Of a stretch of DNA of 35,450 nucleotides, positions 8,175-15,283 are shown piece by piece (position 1 is the stretch's first letter; every line of letters begins with the position of its first letter). Where the stretch lies: contig JAEDIE010000009.1 of NCBI GenBank assembly GCA_016296775.1, forward strand, positions 1 to 35,450. Reading direction: 5' to 3'. The DNA is from Bacilli bacterium (GTDB lineage: Bacteria > Bacillota_I > Bacilli_A > RFN20 > CAG-826). A model generated the notes under the pieces. The model saw nothing but the letters and a program-made list of their open reading frames with translations, was not told the DNA's origin and did no database searches. The translations under genes and the position numbers were made by a program.

Positions 8175-9435
8175 TATTTCTTGAAATAAATTTCTCTATT
8201 TCAGAAATCTCTTTAATGATATTTCCACTAAGGTTAAAACTACCTTCTTCAGTGACTAAAATATCATCTTCAATTCTTACACCAATTCCTAATTCTTTAA
8301 AGTATAATCCTGGTTCATCACTAATAATATTTCCTGGTTCTAAAGGAAGATCTCTAAAACTAATATCATGAGTATCTAAACCAATATGATGAGAAATATT
8401 ATGGAAATAATATTTTTTAATATCTTCTTTACATTTAATTAAGTTAGCTTTTAAACAATGAGTTGCTAAAAAATCAATAACTAAATCATTTAGTTCTCTA
8501 ATTGTAATTCCAGGTTTAATAGTTTCAATAACCATCTTATTACAACCTAAAACAATTGAATAAATTGTCTTTTGTAATTCACTAAATTTTCCACTAATTG
8601 GATAAGTTCTTGAAATATCGGCGCAATATCCATTATTTTTTGCACCTAAATCTAACAAAATTAAATCGTTTTTATTAGTTTTTGCTAAAGGAGTTGGATA
8701 ATGTAAACAAGTAGCATTTACTCCACTAGCACAAATTGTTGGGAAACTTAATGGAGAATAATCATAATCTTGGATTGTATAGAAGAATAGTGCAGCATAT
8801 TTATATTCATATGTATCTTCTTTTAAGTTTTTCATTATTTCTCTTAAACCGATATTAGTTTTAGCAATAGCTTCTTTCATTTCTTCTATTTCTTGTTTAG
8901 ATTTAACCATTCTTAATCTAACAATAAGAGGGAAGATATCAATAAAGTTTTTTGTATCGTAATTTAACTTTAAATTATTAATATATGTTTCAATAAATAT
9001 ATTATTTCCAATTTTTTGTTCACTATCAAAATCTAAATAAATATTGCTTATATTTGAAAAAGAAGAGTTTTTATCATTTAAAATCATTCCAAACATTGAA
9101 TCAAATGAATTTACATATAAAACATTTTCAATTCCGCTTAATTTAATAGCTTCAAAAGTAGTTAATCTTTTTCCATACCACTTTTCTTTTACTTCATCAT
9201 ATTCACTAATAAATAAATATTCCTTAGTATTTCCACATCCTTTTAAAAGGATAAGAACTGAATTTTCTTGTTCAATATTAGTTAAATAATAGAAATTTCT
9301 ATTTGCTAAAAATGGACAAGTATCATCTGCGCTTTGTTTTTTACTTGTTCCTGCAAATAAAACAGCAACAGAAAAATCTTCCATTTTATCTAATAATTTT
9401 CTTCTTCTTTCTTTAAATTCACTTACACTAATCAT
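8167..9435 (-). CDS. pepP: Xaa-Pro aminopeptidase (M24, PepP type)
   Basis: A 422-residue M24B aminopeptidase P with an N-terminal creatinase-like domain (to about residue 165) and a C-terminal pita-bread domain. Dinuclear-metal ligands are visible: Asp in LLDLGAK, Asp in CADISRTYP, His in NISHHIGLDTHD, Glu in SDEPGLYF and Glu in GVRIEDD. It removes N-terminal residues preceding proline in the cytoplasm. The start overlaps the mrp stop by 8 bases (ATGATTAG), with GGAG placed 8 bases upstream inside mrp, showing translational coupling. Confidence 0.94.
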   Translation of the reverse strand: MISVSEFKERRRKLLDKMEDFSVAVLFAGTSKKQSADDTCPFLANRNFYYLTNIEQENSVLILLKGCGNTKEYLFISEYDEVKEKWYGKRLTTFEAIKLSGIENVLYVNSFDSMFGMILNDKNSSFSNISNIYLDFDSEQKIGNNIFIETYINNLKLNYDTKNFIDIFPLIVRLRMVKSKQEIEEMKEAIAKTNIGLREIMKNLKEDTYEYKYAALFFYTIQDYDYSPLSFPTICASGVNATCLHYPTPLAKTNKNDLILLDLGAKNNGYCADISRTYPISGKFSELQKTIYSIVLGCNKMVIETIKPGITIRELNDLVIDFLATHCLKANLIKCKEDIKKYYFHNISHHIGLDTHDISFRDLPLEPGNIISDEPGLYFKELGIGVRIEDDILVTEEGSFNLSGNIIKEISEIEKFISRNKK

Positions 9436-10258
9436 TTGTTTTCTCCATAGAAATTATTTTCTTAATAACAGGATTAATTTCTTCCATTTCTATATTATCA
9501 ACTTCTCCTAAATCTATTTTAGAAGTATTAGTTGGTCTAATTGGGAGTTTAGCAAGTAATTCTAAATCATTCATCTTAGCTAATCCTTTAGAATTACCTT
9601 CTCCATATAAATAAATCTTTTCTTTACAATTTGGACATTCAACATAAGACATGTTTTCAACAATTCCTAAAATGTTAATATCCATAGTATTTGCCATGTT
9701 AATTGCTTTTTCTACAATTAAACTTACTAAATCTTGAGGAGATGTAACGATAATAATTCCATCAAGAGGAATGGATTGGAAAGTAGTTAATGTAACATCA
9801 CTTGTTCCTGGAGGCATGTCAATTAATAAATAATCTAATTCTTCCCATAAAACATCTTTATAAAATTGTCCTAAAAGAGTAGTTATTAATCCTCCTCTCC
9901 AAATAATAGGATCGCTCTCGTTTTCTACTAACATATTTGAAGAAATCATTTTAATATTTGATTTAGAAATAGCTGGATAAATGTGTCCTTCTTTATCTCC
10001 ATAAGCTCTTTCATGAACTCCAAAACCTTTTAAAATAGATGGTCCAGTAATATCTCCATCTAAAATACCTACTTTATATCCTAATTTATTTAGTTTTGAA
10101 GCAATTAAAGAAGTAACAAAACTTTTTCCTACTCCACCCTTTCCACTAACAACAGCTATACAATGCTTAATTTTACTTGTTTCATTTTTAAGTTTAACAA
10201 TTCTACTTGAACAACCTTCAACTCCACAACTTGAACAATTATGACTACATTCACTCAT
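9428..10258 (-). CDS. mrp: Mrp/NBP35-type Fe-S cluster carrier ATPase
   Basis: A 276-residue deviant-Walker P-loop ATPase. A Cys-rich N-terminus (CSHNCSSCGVEGCSSR) resembles the NBP35-type cluster-binding tail. Walker A is GKGGVGKS (about residues 40-47), with switch I DGDITGPS and a DMPPGTSD motif. A conserved CxxC (ECPNC) bridges the dimer. The family holds and transfers [4Fe-4S] clusters to apoproteins. This fits a genome that encodes Fe-S radical-SAM enzymes such as NrdG further along. It starts one base after the yigZ stop (TAA-T-ATG), with AGGGAAG as ribosome site, and overlaps pepP. Confidence 0.95.
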   Translation of the reverse strand: MSECSHNCSSCGVEGCSSRIVKLKNETSKIKHCIAVVSGKGGVGKSFVTSLIASKLNKLGYKVGILDGDITGPSILKGFGVHERAYGDKEGHIYPAISKSNIKMISSNMLVENESDPIIWRGGLITTLLGQFYKDVLWEELDYLLIDMPPGTSDVTLTTFQSIPLDGIIIVTSPQDLVSLIVEKAINMANTMDINILGIVENMSYVECPNCKEKIYLYGEGNSKGLAKMNDLELLAKLPIRPTNTSKIDLGEVDNIEMEEINPVIKKIISMEKTND

Positions 10259-10259
10259 A

Positions 10260-10868
10260 TTAAACTTCCCTCAATCTTTCTTTTTCTATAATAGACGCAT
10301 TTAATATCATACCATAAAATGTGTTTTCTAACTCGTTTATTACATCTTTAGATGAATAAAATTCTATAGTAGATACTTCATCGTAAATAACATTAACAAT
10401 TTCATATTTAAATTTAGTTAAGTATCCTTTAATTAAATTTATATTTTCTAACTTTACTTCTAATTTAATTAGGAATTCTGTATAAATTTCATAAAATTTA
10501 GCTTTGTTGATGCTTTCTAATCCACTTTCAACGTATGTTCTTAAAAGTCTTCCTGCACCTAAAAGAACTCCTCCAAATATTCTAACTACAATTAAAATAC
10601 AATTTGTTAAATTATTCTTATTTAATAATTCATATAGGGGTTTACCAGCTGTTCCACTAGGTTCTCCATCATCACTATACTTATAGTTAGAATTAATTAT
10701 ATAGGCATAACAAACATGTCTAGCTTTAACAAATTCATTTCTTTTTTGTTTAATTATTTCATTAACTTTACTTTCATCATTAAGAGGAATTAAAAAAGAA
10801 TAAAATTGAGATTTACTGACTTCAATTTTACTAGAATATTCTTCCTTAATCGTTAATACTTTTTTCAT
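10260..10868 (-). CDS. yigZ: YigZ/IMPACT family protein
   Basis: A 202-residue protein of the YigZ/UPF0029 family. The IMPACT N-terminal domain shows ARHVCYAY, the signature DDGEPSGTAGKPLYELL and IVVRIFGGVLLGAGRLLRTY. A C-terminal ferredoxin-like DUF1949 region follows. In eukaryotes IMPACT modulates Gcn2, while the bacterial role is not firmly established. It is the first gene of the leftward yigZ-mrp-pepP-HAD unit and is divergent from the CPBP protease gene with overlapping -10 elements. Confidence 0.93.
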   Translation of the reverse strand: MKKVLTIKEEYSSKIEVSKSQFYSFLIPLNDESKVNEIIKQKRNEFVKARHVCYAYIINSNYKYSDDGEPSGTAGKPLYELLNKNNLTNCILIVVRIFGGVLLGAGRLLRTYVESGLESINKAKFYEIYTEFLIKLEVKLENINLIKGYLTKFKYEIVNVIYDEVSTIEFYSSKDVINELENTFYGMILNASIIEKERLREV

Positions 10869-10885
10869 TCAATTTACCTTTATTT

Positions 10886-10895
10886 ATTATATAAT
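10886..10895. promoter_or_regulatory. Overlapping divergent -10 elements (yigZ / CPBP gene)
   Basis: The palindrome ATTATATAAT contains TATAAT on both strands: 10890-10895 rightward toward the CPBP gene and 10886-10891 leftward toward yigZ. The two cannot be occupied together. The yigZ transcript would carry AAAGGT before ATG, while the CPBP transcript would have only about 8-9 untranslated bases and no Shine-Dalgarno. No good -35 is obvious for either. Confidence 0.45.
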
Positions 10896-10910
10896 AATAA
10901 AGTACAACTT

Positions 10911-11834
10911 ATGAATGAAAAACGTAAATGTGTTAAATGTAAATTGCTAATTGATTCAGATTTAGATACTTGTCCTTATTGTGGATATCTTCAAAATAAT
11001 GAGGAAATACACGAGAATTCAAGTGAAAATAATGAATCTAAAGAAGTTGTTAGTGTCGAAAAAAAAGATACTAGAAATTTTAATTTGTTCGATTTTGAAC
11101 CAAAAGATACAAGGGTCCACGTAGTTAAACAAATATTTTTGTTTTTAACTGGTTGGATTGGAATGACCATTATTTCTTTACTTCTTCAATATATTTCTTT
11201 ATCTATTAGCGAACCATTATTTGATAATACAAGAGGAATAGGAATTTTAAACTTTGTTATCTATTTTATTCTTTTTGGAATACTGTCTTTAATATGCTGT
11301 TTTGATATGCCAAAACTACTTTCTACATTTAAAAAAGGTAAGGGATTCCTCACTGATTTAGGGTATGGAGGAGTTTTAGTTTCTGTTTCCATTGCTGTTT
11401 CTATTACATTTAATTTAATTGGAAAAATATTAAATATTAAGGTTGCTGATAATCAAAACGAAACTGGAATTAACTCTATTGTTTCCATTTACCCTATGCT
11501 TTCATTACTAATTTTTGGATTCTTAGGTCCTATATGTGAAGAGTTTACTTATCGTGTAGGCTTATTTGGATTACTTAAAAGAGGAAATAGGATCCTTGCC
11601 TATGTATTGACTGCTGTTATTTTTGGATTTATTCATTTTGATTTTAATTGTTTAGCAAGCAACAATGCTTCATTAATTATTAATGAGTTTTTAAATCTTC
11701 CTTCATATTTAGCTGCTGGGATTACACTATGTTTTATTTATGAAAAAAGAGGTTTTGGCGGATCTTGTGTAGCTCATATTTTAAATAATGTAATTTCAAT
11801 TTTATTTACTATACTTTCAGGGTTTATTGCATGA
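10911..11834 (+). CDS. Zinc-ribbon CPBP-family intramembrane protease
   Basis: A 307-residue protein with an N-terminal zinc ribbon (Cys7, Cys10, Cys21, Cys24: CVKC...CPYC) and a charged linker to about residue 70. A multi-helix membrane domain carries the CPBP (Abi/Rce1) motifs: EEFTYR (Glu210-Glu211, Arg215), FGFIHFDF and AHILNN. CPBP proteins are glutamate-type intramembrane proteases used in prenyl-protein processing, bacteriocin self-immunity or anti-sigma cleavage. The target here is unknown. The stop overlaps the next start (ATGA), so this protein and the TraX-like protein are co-translated. Confidence 0.9.
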   Translation: MNEKRKCVKCKLLIDSDLDTCPYCGYLQNNEEIHENSSENNESKEVVSVEKKDTRNFNLFDFEPKDTRVHVVKQIFLFLTGWIGMTIISLLLQYISLSISEPLFDNTRGIGILNFVIYFILFGILSLICCFDMPKLLSTFKKGKGFLTDLGYGGVLVSVSIAVSITFNLIGKILNIKVADNQNETGINSIVSIYPMLSLLIFGFLGPICEEFTYRVGLFGLLKRGNRILAYVLTAVIFGFIHFDFNCLASNNASLIINEFLNLPSYLAAGITLCFIYEKRGFGGSCVAHILNNVISILFTILSGFIA

Positions 11835-12703
11835 TAATTTCTAATTTTATATTAAAAATCATAGCTTTAATATTTATGACTATAGATCATGTTGGAGTGT
11901 TTTTACCCTATTCAACACTTCAAACTGTATTTAGAATATTGGGTAGAATTGCTCTTCCTATTTTTATTTACACTACTTTAGAAGGATGTAGAAAAACTAA
12001 AGATATTAAAAAATACATGTTAAGGCTAGGTTTTATGTCTATATTAATGTATATAGCAATTACTGGCGCTCAATTAGTTCTTTATTTTACAAATGGTAAA
12101 GTAATGATCTTCCAAAATATGTTTTTTACTTTCTTAAATCTAGTATTTATTTACTACTTATTCATGGTTAATAAGAATAAATATAAAAGATTTATGGTTA
12201 TTATTCCTATTTTAATTTTTATAGGATCATATACTTTTTATTTAGCAAGATCAAACGGATTTGATGAGTTTGTTAGTACTATATTTTTAGATGGATTTAC
12301 TACAATGTATAGTCTTGAAGCTTCTATTATGTTTGTTATAGTTTTAGTAGGAATCTATATTTATGAAAAAATTGTTAAAAAGAGATTAGATAATGATAAA
12401 AATTTAATAAATGAATTTTTAAATTCCAAGAAAGCTCAATTAAGTAGAAATTTAATTATGACTTTAGCAATTATGGCTGTTTCTTTAATTATGTATGCTA
12501 TGACTTATGAAAATATAGCTTCATTTACTTTTGGTAATGTAATTGTATATAACACCTATTTCATAATCTCTTTTCCATTCATTCTAATGTATAGTGGCAA
12601 AAGAGGATATTCTAATAAATATATTAATGGAGCATTTTACTTGTATTATCCTTTACATATTGGGATAATAACATTGATATTTACATTAATAGGAGGATTT
12701 TAA
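11831..12703 (+). CDS. TraX-family membrane protein
   Basis: A 290-residue polytopic protein with the TraX family pattern. The N-terminal LKIIALIFMTIDHVG is followed by RILGRIALPIFIY and an EG-rich turn, with roughly eight hydrophobic helices in all. The C-terminus carries the family GKRG...NKY...FYLYYPLHIG block. F-plasmid TraX N-acetylates pilin. Chromosomal relatives in Bacillota are presumed membrane acyltransferases of unknown substrate. It overlaps the CPBP gene by 4 bases and precedes thioredoxin, whose ribosome site lies in its last codons. Confidence 0.88.
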   Translation: MIISNFILKIIALIFMTIDHVGVFLPYSTLQTVFRILGRIALPIFIYTTLEGCRKTKDIKKYMLRLGFMSILMYIAITGAQLVLYFTNGKVMIFQNMFFTFLNLVFIYYLFMVNKNKYKRFMVIIPILIFIGSYTFYLARSNGFDEFVSTIFLDGFTTMYSLEASIMFVIVLVGIYIYEKIVKKRLDNDKNLINEFLNSKKAQLSRNLIMTLAIMAVSLIMYAMTYENIASFTFGNVIVYNTYFIISFPFILMYSGKRGYSNKYINGAFYLYYPLHIGIITLIFTLIGGF

Positions 12704-13018
12704 ATGTATAAAGAAATAGAAACTAGAACTGAATTTAATGAAATCGTTAAAGAAAACAAATTAACAATTGTCGACTTCTTTGCTACTTGGTGTGGACCAT
12801 GCAGAATGTTAGCTCCTGAACTTCACGATCTAGCCTTAGAACATGAAGAATTAAATATTGTTAAAGTTGATGTTGATAAATTACCTGAACTTGCTGGAAT
12901 ATATTATATTAGTGCTGTTCCTACACTTATCTTCTTCAAAGAAGGAAAGATTTTAAATCAAGTAAGTGGATACATGGATAAAGAAGCACTTGAAGAAATA
13001 GCTTCAAACTTAAAATAG
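12704..13018 (+). CDS. trxA: Thioredoxin
   Basis: A 104-residue classical thioredoxin. It has the WCGPC active site (Cys30, Cys33), VDFFATWCGPCRMLAPEL, the cis-proline region SAVPTLIFFKEG and the C-terminal GYMDKEAL helix. It is a general cytoplasmic disulfide reductant and would be recycled by a thioredoxin reductase such as the one encoded at 20380. It starts directly after the TraX-like stop, with AGGAGG 7 bases before ATG. A strong terminator follows. Confidence 0.96.
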   Translation: MYKEIETRTEFNEIVKENKLTIVDFFATWCGPCRMLAPELHDLALEHEELNIVKVDVDKLPELAGIYYISAVPTLIFFKEGKILNQVSGYMDKEALEEIASNLK

Positions 13019-13026
13019 TTAAGATT

Positions 13027-13050
13027 GCACAATGAAAATTGTGCTTTTTT
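13027..13050 (+). terminator. Terminator of the CPBP-TraX-trxA operon
   Basis: A 7-bp stem GCACAAT/ATTGTGC (13027-13033, 13038-13044) closed by a GAAA tetraloop is followed by six T. Confidence 0.88.
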
Positions 13051-13078
13051 ACTATTTATTTTGTATTTAAATTAATTG

Positions 13079-13084
13079 TATAAT
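13079..13084 (+). promoter_or_regulatory. -10 element of tRNA-Ser
   Basis: TATAAT (within TTGTATAAT) ends 9 bases before the tRNA 5' end. A good -35 at 16-18 bases is not evident. Confidence 0.5.
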
Positions 13085-13093
13085 TAAAACAAT

Positions 13094-13182
13094 GGAGAAA
13101 TACCCAAGTGGTTGAAGGGGTCAGTTTCGAAAACTGATAGTGGGTAAAACCAGCGAGGGTTCGAAACCCTCTTTCTCCGCCA
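13094..13182 (+). tRNA. tRNA-Ser (anticodon CGA)
   Basis: An 89-nt class II tRNA with encoded CCA (13180-13182). Acceptor stem GGAGAAA pairs with TTTCTCC. The anticodon stem TCAGT/ACTGA encloses TTCGAAA, giving anticodon CGA (codon UCG). The long variable arm (about 13139-13156) is typical of serine tRNAs. The T arm is GAGGG-TTCGAAA-CCCTC. Confidence 0.95.
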
Positions 13183-13339
13183 GAATGTAACCCTGTCCAA
13201 ATTAGACGAGTTAAATATAAACTTAAAGAAATCGGTATTATACCGATTTTTTCTTTAAATTAATGGTAAAAAAATCGTTTTTTAATTTATAAGAAAAACA
13301 CCCTAGAAATATTTTAATTGCATAAAATTCGTTAATAAT
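13183..13339. other. Noncoding gap between tRNA-Ser and truncated endonuclease gene
   Basis: It contains a terminator hairpin (13229-13252) and the left arm of an inverted repeat that ends in the following reading frame. No coding sequence is visible for the missing N-terminal part of the endonuclease, so that part is deleted rather than frameshifted here. Confidence 0.5.
13229..13252 (+). terminator. Terminator after tRNA-Ser
   Basis: Stem AAATCGGTA/TACCGATTT (13229-13237, 13241-13249) with a 3-base loop is followed by T-rich TTTC. The A-rich left flank would also give U-rich RNA from the other strand. Confidence 0.8.
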
Positions 13340-13350
13340 ATGCAATTAAA
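13313..13350. repeat. 12-bp inverted repeat at the endonuclease truncation point
   Basis: TTTAATTGCATA (13313-13324) is perfectly inverted at 13339-13350 with a 14-base centre. The right arm contains the ATG that opens the remnant frame, so the start codon would be sequestered in a hairpin. It lies where homology to the endonuclease family begins, marking a likely deletion or insertion scar. Confidence 0.6.
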
Positions 13351-13528
13351 CGATTTATTAGATACAAATGATGATTATTCAATTGGTAAATTATCTACCT
13401 TATTAGAATGGAATAATGCTGTTCCAGTTGATGAATTTGAAATTCAAAGAAATAATAGAATCTATGAATATCAAGGCAATAGAAACCCATTTATTGATTA
13501 TCCTGAATTAGCAAATAAAGTATTCTAA
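13340..13528 (+). pseudogene. 3' remnant of an endonuclease I (EndA/NucM family) gene
   Basis: The 62-residue frame matches only the C-terminus of the Endonuclease_1 family. It has LLEWNNAVPVDEFEIQRNN followed by the family hallmark YQGNRNPFIDYPELA. The catalytic His/Asn metal-binding region and secretion signal that precede it in full-length proteins (about 250-300 residues) are missing. The first ten or so codons (from ATG at 13340) do not resemble the family, and there is no ribosome site. The frame is intact to a TAA and still has its terminator. It is best read as a truncated gene, although expression of a small protein is not excluded. Confidence 0.85.
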
Positions 13529-13545
13529 ATTTATATAATTAATCT

Positions 13546-13577
13546 AAAATATCTCCTTCAATGAAGGAGATATTTTT
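13546..13577. terminator. Bidirectional terminator, endonuclease remnant / yitT-like gene
   Basis: A perfect 14-bp stem (13546-13559 with 13563-13576; core TCTCCTTC/GAAGGAGA) and AAT loop, with A-rich left and T-rich right flanks. It can end transcription from both the remnant (+) and the leftward YitT-family gene that stops at 13614. Confidence 0.82.
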
Positions 13578-13613
13578 AGTTTATTTTTCAAATGATTATT
13601 TAAAAATAAGTAG

Positions 13614-14726
13614 CTATTCAATAGGTTTTCTAAAGAAATTACCATAAACTTGGTAAATTGGAAATTCATTTATAAAACATTTTGGATCGGCTTGTTTACA
13701 AATAAATATTACTTTTTTAGCTTCATTTTTTCTAACAGTCATATAAATTAAATATTTCTTTTCTTCACTATATCCACCCTTAGCATCAATGATTGTACAA
13801 CCATGCGGAATATTTGCTAATATTGCCTGACTTAAATTTTTGTTACTTGTAATAATTTGAACACACTCTTTTTTATTCGAAACATTAATCGTATTAACTA
13901 CAATGCTACATAAAACCATATATAATCCAGTATATAAAAACATTATTACTGCTAAAGAAGGCTCAATTGCACTTACATCGTTAGGATTTAATGTTGCTCC
14001 ATGAGGTTTAACAATTCCTCCACTAATTGTTGAAACTAAACAAAAAAGAATTATAACAATTATGTTTAATCCAGCTGTATATCCACCAATTTGTTTGCTT
14101 TTTCTTTCACCAAAATAGAAAGCTAAAATGTCTAATCCTCCAGCTGTAGAATCAATTAAATAGGCAAGTGAAGAAGCTGTACCGGTAGTTAATGAAGCAA
14201 AGAAAATACGAGCTATTGGTTCTTCAAAAACATAATTTGCAATTTGATTAATAAAATCGGTTGGTTTTGAATTAGGTAAGAAGATACCAAATAATGTTAC
14301 AAGAGCAACATTTAAAATAGTATATACTGTAAATTTTTTACCAATTTTGAATAAACCTAAAAGAATTAAAGGTACATTTACAATTAAATATATAATCCAA
14401 AACAAAATTTCTCTATTAGTTGGATTATTTAACCAATTCCATCCAAGTAATTCTAAAAACTTACATAAAATTTGACTTATTCCACTTCCTCCACAGCTAG
14501 CTAATGTACATAACACTGTGAAGTTTTCAGTTGTTGCTAGTATTTCTTGATATTTAGGAAGTACAGCATAATTTGGAGCTATAAAAGCCTTAAATCCAAT
14601 TGAAAAAACAATAGCTGAAAGAGTGGTTAATATTACATAATATGTATGTTTTAAAATACTTTTTTGATGAGGATGATCAAACAAATAATTTACAACTTTT
14701 CTTTTAAATCTTTTAAGTTTGTTCAT
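13614..14726 (-). CDS. YitT family membrane protein (DUF161-DUF2179)
   Basis: A 370-residue protein with about five to six hydrophobic helices. The N-terminal part carries the YitT-type FKAFIAPNYAVLPK and the glycine-rich DSTAGGLDILAFYFGERK segment. The C-terminal cytoplasmic DUF2179 domain (about 290-370) includes HGCTIIDAKGGYSEEKKYLIY. It is longer than usual because of an insertion after the first helix. Function in the family is poorly defined. The gene stands alone with a good promoter and a 5' leader of only about 6 bases, without a Shine-Dalgarno. Confidence 0.9.
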   Translation of the reverse strand: MNKLKRFKRKVVNYLFDHPHQKSILKHTYYVILTTLSAIVFSIGFKAFIAPNYAVLPKYQEILATTENFTVLCTLASCGGSGISQILCKFLELLGWNWLNNPTNREILFWIIYLIVNVPLILLGLFKIGKKFTVYTILNVALVTLFGIFLPNSKPTDFINQIANYVFEEPIARIFFASLTTGTASSLAYLIDSTAGGLDILAFYFGERKSKQIGGYTAGLNIIVIILFCLVSTISGGIVKPHGATLNPNDVSAIEPSLAVIMFLYTGLYMVLCSIVVNTINVSNKKECVQIITSNKNLSQAILANIPHGCTIIDAKGGYSEEKKYLIYMTVRKNEAKKVIFICKQADPKCFINEFPIYQVYGNFFRKPIE

Positions 14727-14739
14727 AGATACGTTAAAT

Positions 14740-14767
14740 ATTATATTAATTTAGAATCAAAATACAA
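14740..14767 (-). promoter_or_regulatory. Promoter of the YitT-family gene
   Basis: Minus-strand -35 TTGTAT (14762-14767), 16-base spacer, -10 TATAAT (14740-14745). Thirteen bases separate the -10 from ATG (14726), implying a leader of about 6 nt without a ribosome binding site. Confidence 0.6.
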
Positions 14768-14820
14768 TAAAAATAAATGCTAAATGCCTATAATTTTTGT
14801 ATTTTTTAAAATATTTAAAA

Positions 14821-14844
14821 AGCAGGATTCTTCTTGCTTTTTTT
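14821..14844. terminator. Hairpin terminator after the frameshifted membrane gene
   Basis: AGCAGGA/TTCTTGCT-type stem (14821-14827, 14832-14838, one G-T wobble) with a T run to the right and an A-rich left flank (T-rich on the minus strand). The only gene pointing into it is the leftward frameshifted gene ending at 14866. Confidence 0.6.
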
Positions 14845-14865
14845 CTTTATTTTAACTAAATAGAA

Positions 14866-15244
14866 CTAAGAGAAAGTGTAAAAGTCTTTAAAAGTATAAG
14901 AATTATTGGACTCATCTTGAATTTCTGAAACTGTATAAATTTTATTTCCATAAGCTACATCTGAAACTTTAATAGTATCTCCAACAGATACTGTTCCTCT
15001 ATTAATAACGCCAGAAACAGCAATACTAGAACTAAAAGTTAAGGAATATAATATCTATACCGAATATATCGACATAAGACACCATTATTAAAAATATAAA
15101 TATGAAATTAACACTAAGATCTAAAAACAACCTATGTTGTACTTCTAAATGATTGCTTATTCCTTGAAATACTCCACATAAAAGAAACAAAAATAAACTA
15201 ACAATATATAAAATTAAGTTATTCTTATTAATGTGTCTTTTCAT
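14866..15244 (-). pseudogene. Frameshifted small membrane protein with EF-Tu domain-2-like tail
   Basis: The first frame (15244-15032) gives 70 residues: MKRHINKNN, two hydrophobic helices (about 11-32 and 42-68), then stop. The +1 frame continues without interruption from SSSIAVSGVINRGTVSVGDT to a stop at 14866. The pattern VSGVINRGTVSVGDTIKV resembles the EF-Tu domain 2 barrel (family form ATGRVERGxxxVGDxV). The frames join if one T of the TTTT run at 15034-15037 is skipped, giving about 125 residues. The join falls at codon TTT followed by TAG, where tRNA-Phe could re-pair on TTT in the +1 frame, so programmed frameshifting is possible. A simple pseudogene or an assembly indel is equally plausible. 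No homolog by name is known to me. Confidence 0.6.
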
Positions 15245-15252
15245 CTTTTTAT

Positions 15253-15283
15253 TAAAAAACTACATGATTTACCACTTATTTTT
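15253..15283. repeat. Dispersed 31-bp repeat, copy 2
   Basis: 29 of 31 bases match 8144-8174. This copy spans the last codons of the DUF2804 gene, its TAA and the gap to the frameshifted membrane gene. Confidence 0.6.

Noticed and set aside
13183..13215. Insertion-sequence terminal repeat just after tRNA-Ser
   Set aside because: The string CTGTCCAAATTAGACGAG superficially resembles IS ends, but no matching inverted copy or transposase remnant is visible in the window.
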